DNA from: Dysgonamonadaceae bacterium
Lineage (GTDB): Bacteria; Bacteroidota; Bacteroidia; Bacteroidales; Azobacteroidaceae
Reading direction: 5' to 3'
Length of the DNA: 29,598 nt
NCBI GenBank assembly: GCA_031284225.1
Contig: JAITAH010000234.1
Location: 1 to 29,598 of the forward strand
Of the stretch, positions 7,566 through 17,771 are shown in pieces. The notes under the pieces are model-generated. The model had not been told where the DNA came from. It was given only the letters and a program-made list of their open reading frames with translations, and did no database searches. Position 1 is the stretch's first letter. Each line of letters starts with the position of its first letter. The translations under genes were made by a program, and so were the position numbers.

Positions 7566-9766
7566 AAAAAGTATTTATTTGCGGACTGTCAAGCATTTTA
7601 GTTTTGCTTCAGACAAACGCACAAATTAAACCGGTTCCGGTTTATCTGGATGACAGTAAACCGATTGAAATACGTGTTGAAGACGCCCTGTCGCGAATAA
7701 CTTTGGAAGAAAAGATTGCGATGATTCACGCTCAATCCAAATTTAGCACGCCCGGCGTTCCCCGTCTGGGTATTCCTGAAATAGGAATGAGCGACGGGCC
7801 TCATGGCGTAAATAAAGAAATCGACTGGGATTCATGGAATTCCGCCGGATGGACTAACGACTCGTGTACGGCTTTTCCTGCTTTAACCTGTCTTGCAGCT
7901 ACCTTCAATCCCGAACTATCCGCAATATACGGTAATGCTATTGGTGAAGAAGCCCGTTTCAGGAAAAAAGATATCCTGCTTGCTCCGGGTGTAAATATCT
8001 ACCGAATGCCTCTGAATGGACGCAATTTTGAATATTTGGGGGAAGACCCGTATCTGGCCTCTCAAATGGTTGTTCCTTATATCAAAGGAGTGCAACAAAA
8101 CGGGGTATCGGCTTGCATGAAGCACTTTGCTCTCAACAATCAGGAGAAATGGCGTGGACACATAGATGTAGAAATTAGCGACAGGGCTTTATACGAAATC
8201 TATCTGCCGGCTTTCAAAGCCGGTGTGCAAGAGGGCGGCGTATGGTCGATAATGGGTTCCTACAACAAGTACAGAGGACAACACTGCAGTCATCACAAAC
8301 GGCTCATAAATGAGATATTGAAAGGCGAATGGGACTTTGACGGTATAGTAGTATCAGACTGGGGAAGCGCTCACGATACACGAGAAGCAGCCCTCTACGG
8401 ACTTGATGTAGAAATGGGAACATACACCAATGGATTGACTCTAAGCAAAAACTTTGCATACAACGATTATTTTCTTGCACAGCCCTATCTTGAGATGCTG
8501 GAAAAGGGCGAATTACCACAGACTGCGCTTGACGATAAAATACGTCGCGTACTTCGAATCAACTTCAGAACAAACATGAATAGAAATCGTCCGTACGGAA
8601 GTTTTGCAACAAAAGAACATGCAGATGTTAGCCGTAAAATTGCAGAAGAAGGGATTGTTTTGTTGAAAAATACAAATAACTTTTTTCCTGTTCACAAAGA
8701 CAGATACAAGAAAATAGTTGTTATCGGAGAAAATGCAATACGTCCTCTTTTGGTAGGTGGAGGTTCATCCGACCTGAAAGTGAAAAAAGAAGTATCTCCA
8801 CTCGAAGGCCTTATCAACCAATATGGTGCGGATAAGATATCCTACACAATGGGATATGGCTCAGGACCTCCGGCTTACGACCGAGTTATTCCTTCTCCTT
8901 ACAATGCTGATTCGTTGAAACGCGAGGCCCTCCTGTTGGTGAAAGACGCCGATGTTGTATTATTCTTTGGCGGGTTGAACAAAAATAACCGGCAAGACAG
9001 TGAAAGTGCAGACCGAATCACTTATGATCTTCCTTTCGGACAAAATGAATTAATAGAAGACCTGTTGAAAGTAAACAAAAACTTGGGAGTAATTCTCATT
9101 AGCGGAAATGGCGTAGCTATGCCTTGGCTTGATAAAGTTCAGGGTTTGATGCAGTCTTGGTATTTAGGCTCCGAAGCCGGAACCGCAACAGCTAATGTAA
9201 TTGCAGGCAATGTGAATCCATCCGGTAAATTACCTTTCAGCATACCCAAAAAGTTAGAAGATAATGGCGCTATCGCTTTTGGTTCAATCTCGTATCCGGG
9301 TGATAGTATCCGGCAGATTTACAAAGAAGATATTTTTGTCGGCTACCGTTGGCACGACATTAAAAAAATCCCTGCTCTTTTTCCATTTGGCTATGGCTTG
9401 TCATACACTACGTTTGATTATGGAAAAATATCAACTGATAAAAAGGAATATAGGATTGATGATATAATAAAACTATCATTCACTCTTACCAACAAAGGAA
9501 ATCTGGACGGTGCGGAAACCGTTCAGATATATGTTACACAGAATAATCCTTCACTCGTACGTCCTACTAAAGAGCTGAAAGGATTCCAAAAAGTTTTCCT
9601 GAAAGCCGGCGAAAGTAAAACGACAGAGATTTCCATTCCGGTGAAAACAATTGCATTCTTTGATGATAAAGCGCACGAATGGGTAGTGGAGCCGGATAAA
9701 TTTACATTTCATTGTGCAACATCATCGGCGGATATTAGGAGTTCTGTTGTGGTAAATATAAAATGA
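7562..9766 (+). CDS. GH3 beta-glucosidase-type enzyme
   Basis: A 734-aa protein with a signal peptide ('LLQTNA^Q', about residue 20). It has the three-part GH3 layout: an N-terminal TIM-like barrel with 'GMSDGPHGV', the 'KHFALNNQE' motif, and the nucleophile D266 in 'IVVSDWGS'; a middle alpha/beta sandwich ('GIVLLKN'); and an FnIII-like C-terminal domain after 'FPFGYGLSYTTFDYG'. GH3 enzymes with this layout mostly remove terminal beta-glucose, some beta-xylose. In this operon it probably finishes oligosaccharides made by GH74 and GH44 after side chains are removed. It starts inside the stop of the upstream GH43 and is followed after 13 bases by the HTCS. No lipobox or T9SS tail is seen, so it is predicted to be periplasmic. 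Confidence 0.93.
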   Translation: MKKVFICGLSSILVLLQTNAQIKPVPVYLDDSKPIEIRVEDALSRITLEEKIAMIHAQSKFSTPGVPRLGIPEIGMSDGPHGVNKEIDWDSWNSAGWTNDSCTAFPALTCLAATFNPELSAIYGNAIGEEARFRKKDILLAPGVNIYRMPLNGRNFEYLGEDPYLASQMVVPYIKGVQQNGVSACMKHFALNNQEKWRGHIDVEISDRALYEIYLPAFKAGVQEGGVWSIMGSYNKYRGQHCSHHKRLINEILKGEWDFDGIVVSDWGSAHDTREAALYGLDVEMGTYTNGLTLSKNFAYNDYFLAQPYLEMLEKGELPQTALDDKIRRVLRINFRTNMNRNRPYGSFATKEHADVSRKIAEEGIVLLKNTNNFFPVHKDRYKKIVVIGENAIRPLLVGGGSSDLKVKKEVSPLEGLINQYGADKISYTMGYGSGPPAYDRVIPSPYNADSLKREALLLVKDADVVLFFGGLNKNNRQDSESADRITYDLPFGQNELIEDLLKVNKNLGVILISGNGVAMPWLDKVQGLMQSWYLGSEAGTATANVIAGNVNPSGKLPFSIPKKLEDNGAIAFGSISYPGDSIRQIYKEDIFVGYRWHDIKKIPALFPFGYGLSYTTFDYGKISTDKKEYRIDDIIKLSFTLTNKGNLDGAETVQIYVTQNNPSLVRPTKELKGFQKVFLKAGESKTTEISIPVKTIAFFDDKAHEWVVEPDKFTFHCATSSADIRSSVVVNIK

Positions 9767-9779
9767 TTTCAAAAATGAA

Positions 9780-12700
9780 ATGAAAACTGTTTTTGCTGTA
9801 TTATTATTCTCATTCATTTCCGTTACGACTATCCGGCCGCAATCCTTTGAATTTGCGCATCTGGATATTACCGACGGACTGTCCAACAATCAAGTGGATT
9901 GTATCTTTAAAGACAGCCGCGGTTTTATGTGGTTCTCTACAAATTCCGGGTTAAACCGTTACGATGGCAAAAATTTTGAGGTTTACAAACACAATAAGCA
10001 TAATCCTAACAGCGCTCCCGTCAACCGATTTATAGAGATCATGGAAGACAACAACGGTAATCTCTGGTTGAAATCTTGGGTGAGTTATTTTGTTTACGAT
10101 TGGAAAGGCGAATATTTTATTCGCAATACGGATTCTATTCTGGCTGGTTTACGGCTACCTCCTAATCCGGATATCATCAAATTCGACAAGGAAAAAAATC
10201 AGTATCTCTATTATAAAGATACAGGAATATACAAATATGTTGTAAAGACAGGCGAAATCATTATTTATGAACAATCGGACAAGCCTCAGGCATTGAGTCG
10301 TAATCAAATTGTCGATTTTGAAATAGTGGGCGATTATCTATGGATATTATTTAAGGATGGTGCAGTTGAACGCATAAATGAAAAAACGGGAATAATGGAT
10401 ATTCGTGATTACTTTCTAAGAGAAAAATTGCATAATTCCACTATACCAAAAAAGATTTTCACGGATGCGGACGGCGATTTATGGATTTATCCCGGAATTG
10501 GCGATAAAGGCTTGGTTTTTTTTAATACGGAAAAACAGGAATGGCTGTTATCCGGCAAAGCATTTCTTCCATCTGTGGCGAATGTATTTATTCGCAATAT
10601 TATACAAGATGATAAGGAGTTAATTTGGATTGGTACCGATCATGAAGGAATAACTGTTTTTGACAAGAAAAACAGCCGCCCGGTTGTACTGCGCAATAAT
10701 GTATATAATAAAAATTCTATCAGCCAAAATTCAGTCATCAGCCTGTTTTGCGATGACATGGGAATGGTTTGGGCAGGAAGTTACAAAAATGGCGTTTCGT
10801 ATTATCATCCGGCAATGTTCAAATTTCAAAAATCACCTTTGTATGTCCTTTTTAACGAGAAAGGGGAAACATTTGATTGCAACAGCATTTGTAAAGACGG
10901 ACAAAACAATCTTTGGCTCGGAACAAACGACAGTGGATTGATAAAATACAATCCGCAAACAAATAAATTACAAACATTCAAAAACGACCCAAACAATCCG
11001 AACAGCCTTTCTTCCAATATCATTACCTGTATTTATCAAGATAAAGCACAAACTTTATGGATTGGCACTTTTTTGGGAGGATTGAATGCTTACGATGGCA
11101 AAAATTTCAAGAGGTATCAATTAAATGAGAACAACCGCAATTCGTTGTCAAATAAAAGCGTTTTCAGTTTGGCGGAGGATAATGAACAGAATCTTTGGAT
11201 AGGAACATTAGGCAGCGGAATAGATAAATTAGATAAGAACCGGAAAAATTTTACACATTTCGATCATAAAAATAATATTGGAGTTATATCGGACTATATT
11301 TTAGCCATGCAATCCAATAAACAAGGGGATATTTATGCAAGTACCGACCAGGGTTTGATTCATATCAATACCAGCCAAGAAAAGCTATCCTCTTATTTCA
11401 ATGAGGAACAATTATCAGATTCATTAACGAGCGGATTCACCAGTTATACTATCGTTGATTCCCGGAATTGGCTGTGGTTGGCTACGGATCAGGGTATCAC
11501 TATCTACAATCCCTCCATAGGACGGTTTTATTACATTACTACCCAAAACGGACTTCCCAATAATGAAATTACTTCACTGGTCGAAGACAAAAAAGGGATG
11601 GTTTGGGCGGGAACTCGGAATGGTTTGATAGCTATTTCATGCAATACAAAAAAAGAACCATTTGATTTTACTATTTCGGATTACGACGTCAATGACGGAT
11701 TGCCCGGCTCTTCGTTCAACTCCAATGCGGTATATAAGGATCATGAGGGTTTGCTCTATTTTGGTACAAATAAAGGCTATGTGTGTTTCGACCCGGAAAA
11801 AATTTCCTCCGACAACTTCAATCCGAGCTTGCGATTTACGGAACTTTTAATTGCCAATCAGAATATTAAGCCGAATCGGAAATACAATAACCGGATTGTG
11901 ATTACTAAATCAATCGCCGATTTGAATGAAATTACGCTGAATTACAAAGAAACCAATTTTAGCTTAGTGTTTTCGGCTTTCAATTATATTCACTCAAAGA
12001 AAATCCGGTACAAATATAAATTGGAAGGGTTGGACTCCGGCTGGACGGAAACGGTCAATGAAACGGGGATGGCTTCCTATTCCAATCTTAGCCATGGAAC
12101 CTATAAATTAACAGTATATGCGAGAATCGGAAATTTGGAATGGAACGATACCCCATTGGTAATGAAAATTATTGTAAAGCCTCCTTTTTGGCTTTCCTTG
12201 TGGTCATTTATTCTTTACTTTCTATTGGTTGCAAGTATAATTTTCTATTATATAAAGTACAAACTGAATAAGCAAAAACGGGAATTTGAACAGACGCAAA
12301 AAATTTTGGAAGCAAACAAAACACACGAAGTGGACGAATTGAAATTCAAATTTTTCACAAATATCAGTCATGAATTTAAAACGCCTCTCACACTGATACT
12401 TACTCCGTTGGAAAAACTCATGAAAACGCCGGCTTCGGATGAACAGCGCAACATGTTTAACATTATGTATCGAAATGGAAGCAATCTGTTGAATATGGTT
12501 AACGAAATACTCGATTTCAGAAAGTTTGACCTGAATAAAATGACCATCAATAAATCGACCGGTGAAATCATTTCATTCATCCGTGAAATATGCCATTCAT
12601 TTGCTTTACTGGCTACTGAAAAAAAACTGAAATTTATCTTTACAACCCACATTGATGAATTGTACATGGAATTTGATCCGGAAAAGACAAAAAAGATTAT

Positions 12701-13916
12701 TACAAATTTACTTTCCAATGCTTTTAAATATACCAAAGAAGGCGGGATTGATGTGAGTGTCGCAATCTATGAAGAAATGAACGGTAATACGATAAGATAT
12801 ATCTCCATTCGTATTTCGGATACGGGAATCGGACTGAAAGAAAAAGAACTGGAAAAAATATTTGAACGTTTCTACCGAGTCGAAAGCGCTCAGGAAAGTG
12901 GACAATCCGGTTCCGGCGTCGGCTTGCATTTGACAAGTGAATACGTCAAATTACACGACGGAAAAATAACGGTAGAGAGTACGGAAGGCAAAGGATCTGT
13001 ATTTACCGTGCAAATACCGATTCAATATCCGGATAATTTACAGGTAAAAAATTCGACTACCGTCCTTTCCGAAGGAACAAAAAGGATGAACGAATTACTC
13101 TCCATCCATGAAAAAGCTCAAAACGTCTTGCGTCCCAATTTACATATGCTGTTGATAGTCGATGACAATGAAGACTTCTGTCGTTTTATCACTGACTTGT
13201 TTTCCGAAAACTACCAAGTTGTTACTGCGTTCGACGGCGAAGAAGCTTCCCAAATAGTCTTGGATCGCTTGCCGGACATTATTCTTTGCGACGTGATGAT
13301 GCCGAAAATGAATGGTTATACGTTTTGCCGCTTGATAAAAGAGGACATACGCACTTCGCATATTCCGGTTATTTTACTTACGGCGAAATCTTCGGAAGAC
13401 AGTAAATATTATGGAATAGAAGCCGGCGCCGACGATTATATAGCCAAACCATTTAATATAGATCTGCTTACATTGAAAATAGCTAAAATTATCGAAAAAC
13501 AAAAAAACATTCAAGCGCATTTTAAAAAGAAAATCGACCTGTCGCCCAGTGAAATCGAAGTTACGAGCATGGATGAAAAATTTGTAAAAAAAGCCATTGC
13601 CGTTGTAGAAAAAAACATAGGAAATTCCGATTTTTTGGTAGAAGATTTTAGTAAAGAAATGGCGATGAGTCGCGTTTATTTTTACAAAAAATTAGTATCA
13701 TTAACCGATAAAACACCCACCGAATTTATTCGTTTTATCCGGATAAAACGCGCAGCGAATTTGTTGGAAAAAAGCCAGTTATTTGTAAACGAAGTCGCTT
13801 TGCAAGTAGGATTTTACGATCCTAAATATTTCCGGAAATATTTTAAAGAAGAGTTTGGAATAACTCCCAACGAGTACAAAAAACGGTTTTGTAATAAGGA
13901 TGTTAACTCAAAATAA
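9780..13916 (+). CDS. Hybrid two-component system regulator (HTCS)
   Basis: A 1378-aa one-protein two-component system of the PUL-regulator type. In order: signal peptide (1-21); periplasmic propeller repeats ('DSRGFMWFSTNSGLNRYDG', later 'LWIGT' blades) to about 715; Y_Y_Y domain (about 720-800); one transmembrane helix (about 803-825); HisKA with phospho-acceptor H864 in 'NISHEFKTP'; HATPase (N-box about 965-985, 'DTGIGL' about 1014, 'SGSGVGLHL' about 1044); receiver domain (about 1123-1240) with D1171 in 'ILCDVMMP'; and an AraC-type DNA-binding domain (about 1283-1372). Family knowledge: the periplasmic part binds an oligosaccharide and the AraC part activates the PUL. Here it lies inside the operon between two GH3 genes, 13 and 8 bases apart, so positive autoregulation is likely. 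All phosphotransfer residues appear intact. Confidence 0.95.
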   Translation: MKTVFAVLLFSFISVTTIRPQSFEFAHLDITDGLSNNQVDCIFKDSRGFMWFSTNSGLNRYDGKNFEVYKHNKHNPNSAPVNRFIEIMEDNNGNLWLKSWVSYFVYDWKGEYFIRNTDSILAGLRLPPNPDIIKFDKEKNQYLYYKDTGIYKYVVKTGEIIIYEQSDKPQALSRNQIVDFEIVGDYLWILFKDGAVERINEKTGIMDIRDYFLREKLHNSTIPKKIFTDADGDLWIYPGIGDKGLVFFNTEKQEWLLSGKAFLPSVANVFIRNIIQDDKELIWIGTDHEGITVFDKKNSRPVVLRNNVYNKNSISQNSVISLFCDDMGMVWAGSYKNGVSYYHPAMFKFQKSPLYVLFNEKGETFDCNSICKDGQNNLWLGTNDSGLIKYNPQTNKLQTFKNDPNNPNSLSSNIITCIYQDKAQTLWIGTFLGGLNAYDGKNFKRYQLNENNRNSLSNKSVFSLAEDNEQNLWIGTLGSGIDKLDKNRKNFTHFDHKNNIGVISDYILAMQSNKQGDIYASTDQGLIHINTSQEKLSSYFNEEQLSDSLTSGFTSYTIVDSRNWLWLATDQGITIYNPSIGRFYYITTQNGLPNNEITSLVEDKKGMVWAGTRNGLIAISCNTKKEPFDFTISDYDVNDGLPGSSFNSNAVYKDHEGLLYFGTNKGYVCFDPEKISSDNFNPSLRFTELLIANQNIKPNRKYNNRIVITKSIADLNEITLNYKETNFSLVFSAFNYIHSKKIRYKYKLEGLDSGWTETVNETGMASYSNLSHGTYKLTVYARIGNLEWNDTPLVMKIIVKPPFWLSLWSFILYFLLVASIIFYYIKYKLNKQKREFEQTQKILEANKTHEVDELKFKFFTNISHEFKTPLTLILTPLEKLMKTPASDEQRNMFNIMYRNGSNLLNMVNEILDFRKFDLNKMTINKSTGEIISFIREICHSFALLATEKKLKFIFTTHIDELYMEFDPEKTKKIITNLLSNAFKYTKEGGIDVSVAIYEEMNGNTIRYISIRISDTGIGLKEKELEKIFERFYRVESAQESGQSGSGVGLHLTSEYVKLHDGKITVESTEGKGSVFTVQIPIQYPDNLQVKNSTTVLSEGTKRMNELLSIHEKAQNVLRPNLHMLLIVDDNEDFCRFITDLFSENYQVVTAFDGEEASQIVLDRLPDIILCDVMMPKMNGYTFCRLIKEDIRTSHIPVILLTAKSSEDSKYYGIEAGADDYIAKPFNIDLLTLKIAKIIEKQKNIQAHFKKKIDLSPSEIEVTSMDEKFVKKAIAVVEKNIGNSDFLVEDFSKEMAMSRVYFYKKLVSLTDKTPTEFIRFIRIKRAANLLEKSQLFVNEVALQVGFYDPKYFRKYFKEEFGITPNEYKKRFCNKDVNSK

Positions 13917-13924
13917 ATATATCC

Positions 13925-16081
13925 ATGAAAACGATTCATTTAATATTGTTTTGTTCTTTGCTCGGAAGTCTTTCAGCACAAGCACAATTCATTTATCCCT
14001 TCCAAAACGCATCATTAAGCGATGATGAACGTTTAGACAACCTTTTGTCCTTAATGACTTTAGATGAAAAAATAAGCGCCTTATCCACCAATTTAGGCGT
14101 TTCCCGCTTAGGCATTCCAAGCAGTGGACACTCCGAAGGACTGCATGGCATGGCGCTGGGAGGTCACGGAAACTGGGGCGGTCGTGATGTATATCCGACC
14201 ACCATTTTCCCACAGGCCTATGGATTGGGTGAAACATGGGATACGGAATTAATCCGTAAACTCGCCGATATAGAAGCCACTGAAATACGCTATTATACTC
14301 AAAATGAACAATTACGCAAAGGCGGAATGGTGATGCGAGCGCCCAATGCCGATTTGGCCCGCGACCCACGTTGGGGACGTACGGAAGAAAGTTTCGGCGA
14401 AGATCCTTTTTTGACGGCGCAAATGACCGTCGCATTTGTCAAAGGATTACAAGGAGATCATCCCAAATACTGGAAATCGGCTTCCTTGATGAAGCATTTT
14501 TTAGCCAACAGTAATGAGGACGGACGTGATTCTACTTCATCTGATTTCGACGAGCGCCTGTTCCGCGAGTACTATTCCTATCCGTTTTACAAAGGAATAA
14601 CAGAGGGAGGTTCCCGCGCTTTTATGGCTTCTTATAATGCATGGAACGGCACTCCTATGACCATAAATCCTGTTTTAAAAGAAATCACTCGTAAAGAATG
14701 GGGAAACAACGGCATTATATGTACCGATGGCGGCGCGCTAAAGATGCTTATTGATGCACATAAAGCTTATCCCAACCTCACAGAAGGCGTTGTGGCGGTA
14801 ATAAAAGCTTCTGTCGGCCAGTTTTTGGATACCTATCGCCCCGCTGTTTACGACGCCTTGGAAAAGGGAATATTGACAGAAACGGATATTGACCAAGCTA
14901 TCCGAGGCAATTTTTATGTGGCTTTACGGTTGGGTTTATTAGACGGAAACAGAAGTCAAATACCCTACGCTTCCATCGGTGTAACGGATACGGTAAAACC
15001 GTGGTACAAGAAAGAGATTCAAGATTTTGCACGTATGGTAACCGCAAAATCAGTTGTTCTGCTTAAAAATGAAAACTTATTACCTCTGAACAAAAACAAG
15101 ATACGTTCCATTGCTATCATTGGGCCACGGGCCAATGAAGTTTTACTCGATTGGTATAGCGGAACGCCCCCTTATACAGTTACGATTTTACAAGGAATTC
15201 AAAATGCGCTTGGCGATAAAGTGGAAATTCTCTATGAGTCTTCCAATGAAATGGATAAAGCGGCTATTGCAGCCGGAAAAGCGGATGTTGCTATTGTGTG
15301 CATTGGAAATCATCCGTATGGAACCGACCCGAAGTGGAAATACTCGCCGGTTCCAAGCGATGGACGCGAAGCCGTCGACCGGAAAGCGCTGACACTGGAA
15401 CAGGAAGATTTGGCAAAAATTGTTCACAAAGCCAATCCCCATACGGTTGTAGTCTTGGTAAGCAGCTTTCCGTATGCCGTTAATTGGTCGCAAGAAAACG
15501 TGCCTGCCATATTACATATCACCCACAACAGCCAAGAGTTGGGTAATGGACTTGCCGATGTTATTTTCGGCGATTTCAATCCGGCAGGAAGAACCACGCA
15601 AACGTGGGTAAAAACGATTACCGATTTACCTCCCATAATGGATTACAATATTCGCAACGGACGAACGTATATGTATGCTAAAGCGCAACCGCTATATCCG
15701 TTCGGCTTTGGATTAAGTTATACAACTTTTGATTATAAAAAAATGTCATTGTCCTCTTCCGTCTTTCCCATCGCTGGAACATTGACTGTAAGTGTCGATA
15801 TAAAGAATACAGGTAATCTCGATGGTGAAGAAGTCGTACAGCTTTACGTGTCTTTTCCGGATTCTCAAATTGAGCGACCGGAGAAGCAATTAAAAGGTTT
15901 TAAACGGGTCTCCATACCTGCCGGTAAAATAAAAACAGTTGAAATAGCTTTGAAAGCCGAAGATTTAGCCTACTGGGATGTTGAAAAACATCAATTTATT
16001 ATAGAAAAAGGGAATGTGAATTTGATGATTGGAAATTCTTCCAAAAGTATCCGGTTGACGAAGCAAATTGTATGCCGATAA
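13925..16081 (+). CDS. GH3 beta-glycosidase, second paralogue
   Basis: A 718-aa exported GH3 enzyme with a signal peptide ('GSLSAQA^Q', about residue 20). The barrel holds 'HSEGLHGMALGG', 'RAPNADLARDPRWGRTEESFGEDP', 'MKHFLANS' and nucleophile D268 in 'IICTDGGAL'. The middle domain ('VVLLKNENLLPLN') and FnIII-like C-terminus ('FPFGFGLSYTTFDY', then 'RPEKQLKGFKRV') follow. The nucleophile segment 'CTDGGA' differs from 'VSDWGS' in the first GH3, and the 'NADLARDPRWGRTEESFGEDP' stretch is of the kind seen in xylosidase/arabinosidase-like GH3s as well as glucosidases. The two GH3 genes therefore probably act on different sugars. It is the last recognisable gene of the operon; no clear terminator hairpin follows before the transposase remnant. 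Confidence 0.92.
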   Translation: MKTIHLILFCSLLGSLSAQAQFIYPFQNASLSDDERLDNLLSLMTLDEKISALSTNLGVSRLGIPSSGHSEGLHGMALGGHGNWGGRDVYPTTIFPQAYGLGETWDTELIRKLADIEATEIRYYTQNEQLRKGGMVMRAPNADLARDPRWGRTEESFGEDPFLTAQMTVAFVKGLQGDHPKYWKSASLMKHFLANSNEDGRDSTSSDFDERLFREYYSYPFYKGITEGGSRAFMASYNAWNGTPMTINPVLKEITRKEWGNNGIICTDGGALKMLIDAHKAYPNLTEGVVAVIKASVGQFLDTYRPAVYDALEKGILTETDIDQAIRGNFYVALRLGLLDGNRSQIPYASIGVTDTVKPWYKKEIQDFARMVTAKSVVLLKNENLLPLNKNKIRSIAIIGPRANEVLLDWYSGTPPYTVTILQGIQNALGDKVEILYESSNEMDKAAIAAGKADVAIVCIGNHPYGTDPKWKYSPVPSDGREAVDRKALTLEQEDLAKIVHKANPHTVVVLVSSFPYAVNWSQENVPAILHITHNSQELGNGLADVIFGDFNPAGRTTQTWVKTITDLPPIMDYNIRNGRTYMYAKAQPLYPFGFGLSYTTFDYKKMSLSSSVFPIAGTLTVSVDIKNTGNLDGEEVVQLYVSFPDSQIERPEKQLKGFKRVSIPAGKIKTVEIALKAEDLAYWDVEKHQFIIEKGNVNLMIGNSSKSIRLTKQIVCR

Positions 16082-16131
16082 GTTGATATTGTATGATTGT
16101 GCAGTTTAAAATGGATGGAATGGGAGTTTAG

Positions 16132-16468
16132 AAATCAACATTGGTACATGATTGCTGGAAACTTTACTTCAAAACCGTCTGCGAAAGTCATCAAATTTGT
16201 ACGGCACACCTGCTGCGGGAACTCAAATACTTCAATCAACTCTATGGACATGAATGGACAAAATCCTTTTCAAGTTTATTGACCGACGCTCTGCAACTGA
16301 AAAGAGAACTGTTGCCGGTTGATTATCTCCAGCCTGTCGAAAAACGAAAACAGTTCTACAAATGGAGCTATGGCTTTTGCTGTCATCCGTTCCGTCATTG
16401 ATACGGCTATCAAAAATTCTCAAAATGTGTGGGGAGAGCTGAACTATATCGTTACGGTATCTGAATAG
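16132..16468 (+). pseudogene. IS66-family transposase remnant with internal deletion and frame change
   Basis: From 16132 one frame reads 'STLVHDCWKLYFKT', then 'CTAHLLRELKYFNQLYG', typical of the DDE core of IS66 transposases, and runs to about 16350. The next frame then reads 'STNGAMAFAVIRSVIDTAIK' and ends 'IVTVSE' at the TAG 16466-16468, which is the IS66 C-terminus. The segment between, which should carry the 'NNQAER' catalytic glutamate and about 100 residues, is absent, and the N-terminal half is missing too (an in-frame stop lies at 16129-16131). It is a dead fragment between the PUL and the convergent amylase block. Terminal inverted repeats were not found. Confidence 0.75.
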
Positions 16469-16529
16469 TTACAATAATCGAATACAATTGTGTATCCAAA
16501 TGAATACAACCCCATCAGCCCACTTCTTA

Positions 16530-17741
16530 TTACATAAAATCGACCGCTAAATCGAACGTTCGCCGGAATTGTTCATCAACGGCTTCGCGAATAGCGGTCA
16601 ACGCAGGAAATGGGTCTTCATGTTTGTATTTATAGGGATAATCGAGAATATCCACCCGAATCGGTATGTCGCGTTGCGTTCCCTGCAAGGTATTGATGAT
16701 TTCGTAAGCGGGGACAATCGTATCTTCGGCCAATGCAATGGCGTAGATACGATCGCTTATGTTCCGGAAAATAGCTTCCCTGTATTTGGTTAGGGTTTTG
16801 TAATTGAGCATACTGCGAAAATTTACGCCTTCGGGATGCGCTTCCCCTAAATAATGGCGCAAGACTTCATCCCTTTTTATATGGCTTTCAAGATGTTCCA
16901 CCACGTAGGAATAGAGGCTGACGTTCGCTTCGCTATCCAAAATATATTTGGAAACCGGCGAAAGGCGGTTGAACACGGCGCCCCCGCAAAACGAAACCAG
17001 TTTTGAATTAGAAAAATAACCGTTCTGATTCGTCATCATCAATATTTCGGCCAGGAAACTGCCGATGGAATAGGATACGATATCGACAGTTGCTTCCGGC
17101 GCAATACTGCTGTGTTTCCCGACTTTCACGTTTTCAATGAAAGCAATCACGTCGTAATACGTTTGCAGGCCCGACCAGATAAAGCGTTGCGGTTTATTGT
17201 GCAAGCGTGTGCTGATGGCTACATTAGACAGGCTGGAATTAATCACATCCTTGTGCCGCTGCCTCCGTTGCCGACTGACGCCATACATCTCGTGCGTATC
17301 GCTCCAAACCGCCGGCGCCCGGTTCATGTGAAAAGCGATCGGAAATAAAACGACCGATTTACCCGTTTTATCCACCAAATATTTAGCCCAAGGTAAATAT
17401 TTGCTCCAATGTTTTTCGTTAAATCCGTGAAACATCAAGATAATGCCTTTGGCTTTTTCTTCTTGTTTGGGAGCGACTATGTGATACCGAAAATGGATAT
17501 TTTCCATGATTTCCGCATCTTTTTTGTTCAACATTTCCTGAATAATGTCCGGTTCGTATTCATGCTGCACGCCGGGCAGATATTCGTAATCGTCGTTATT
17601 TCCCGACCCGCCCGGCAGAATGAACCGGTACTGCGATTCGAAACTGAAGTTTTTTATCACGGTCGTTGCATCGATCGAAATTTCAGGCTCTCTATAATTC
17701 TCTATCGCTTTTAAGCGATTAAACATTTCGAGGTAATCCAT
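16530..17741 (-). CDS. Alpha/beta-hydrolase-fold protein (DUF6051-like)
   Basis: A 403-aa protein without a signal peptide, so probably cytoplasmic. It looks like an alpha/beta hydrolase: an oxyanion-type 'FHGFNEKHW' at 104-112, and a nucleophile elbow 'SYSIG' at 223-227 with S225 as candidate nucleophile. A late 'ALAEDTIVP' segment could supply the acid and 'YKHEDPF' the histidine. It resembles a Bacteroidota family of unknown function that I recall as DUF6051; the family name is from memory. It begins 30 bases after the stop of the alpha-amylase gene and is almost surely in its operon, so a role with cytoplasmic glucans or sugar esters is possible but unproven. Confidence 0.75.
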   Translation of the reverse strand: MDYLEMFNRLKAIENYREPEISIDATTVIKNFSFESQYRFILPGGSGNNDDYEYLPGVQHEYEPDIIQEMLNKKDAEIMENIHFRYHIVAPKQEEKAKGIILMFHGFNEKHWSKYLPWAKYLVDKTGKSVVLFPIAFHMNRAPAVWSDTHEMYGVSRQRRQRHKDVINSSLSNVAISTRLHNKPQRFIWSGLQTYYDVIAFIENVKVGKHSSIAPEATVDIVSYSIGSFLAEILMMTNQNGYFSNSKLVSFCGGAVFNRLSPVSKYILDSEANVSLYSYVVEHLESHIKRDEVLRHYLGEAHPEGVNFRSMLNYKTLTKYREAIFRNISDRIYAIALAEDTIVPAYEIINTLQGTQRDIPIRVDILDYPYKYKHEDPFPALTAIREAVDEQFRRTFDLAVDFM

Positions 17742-17771
17742 CTTTTCTTTCTTCTTTTATCTTTTTATTTT

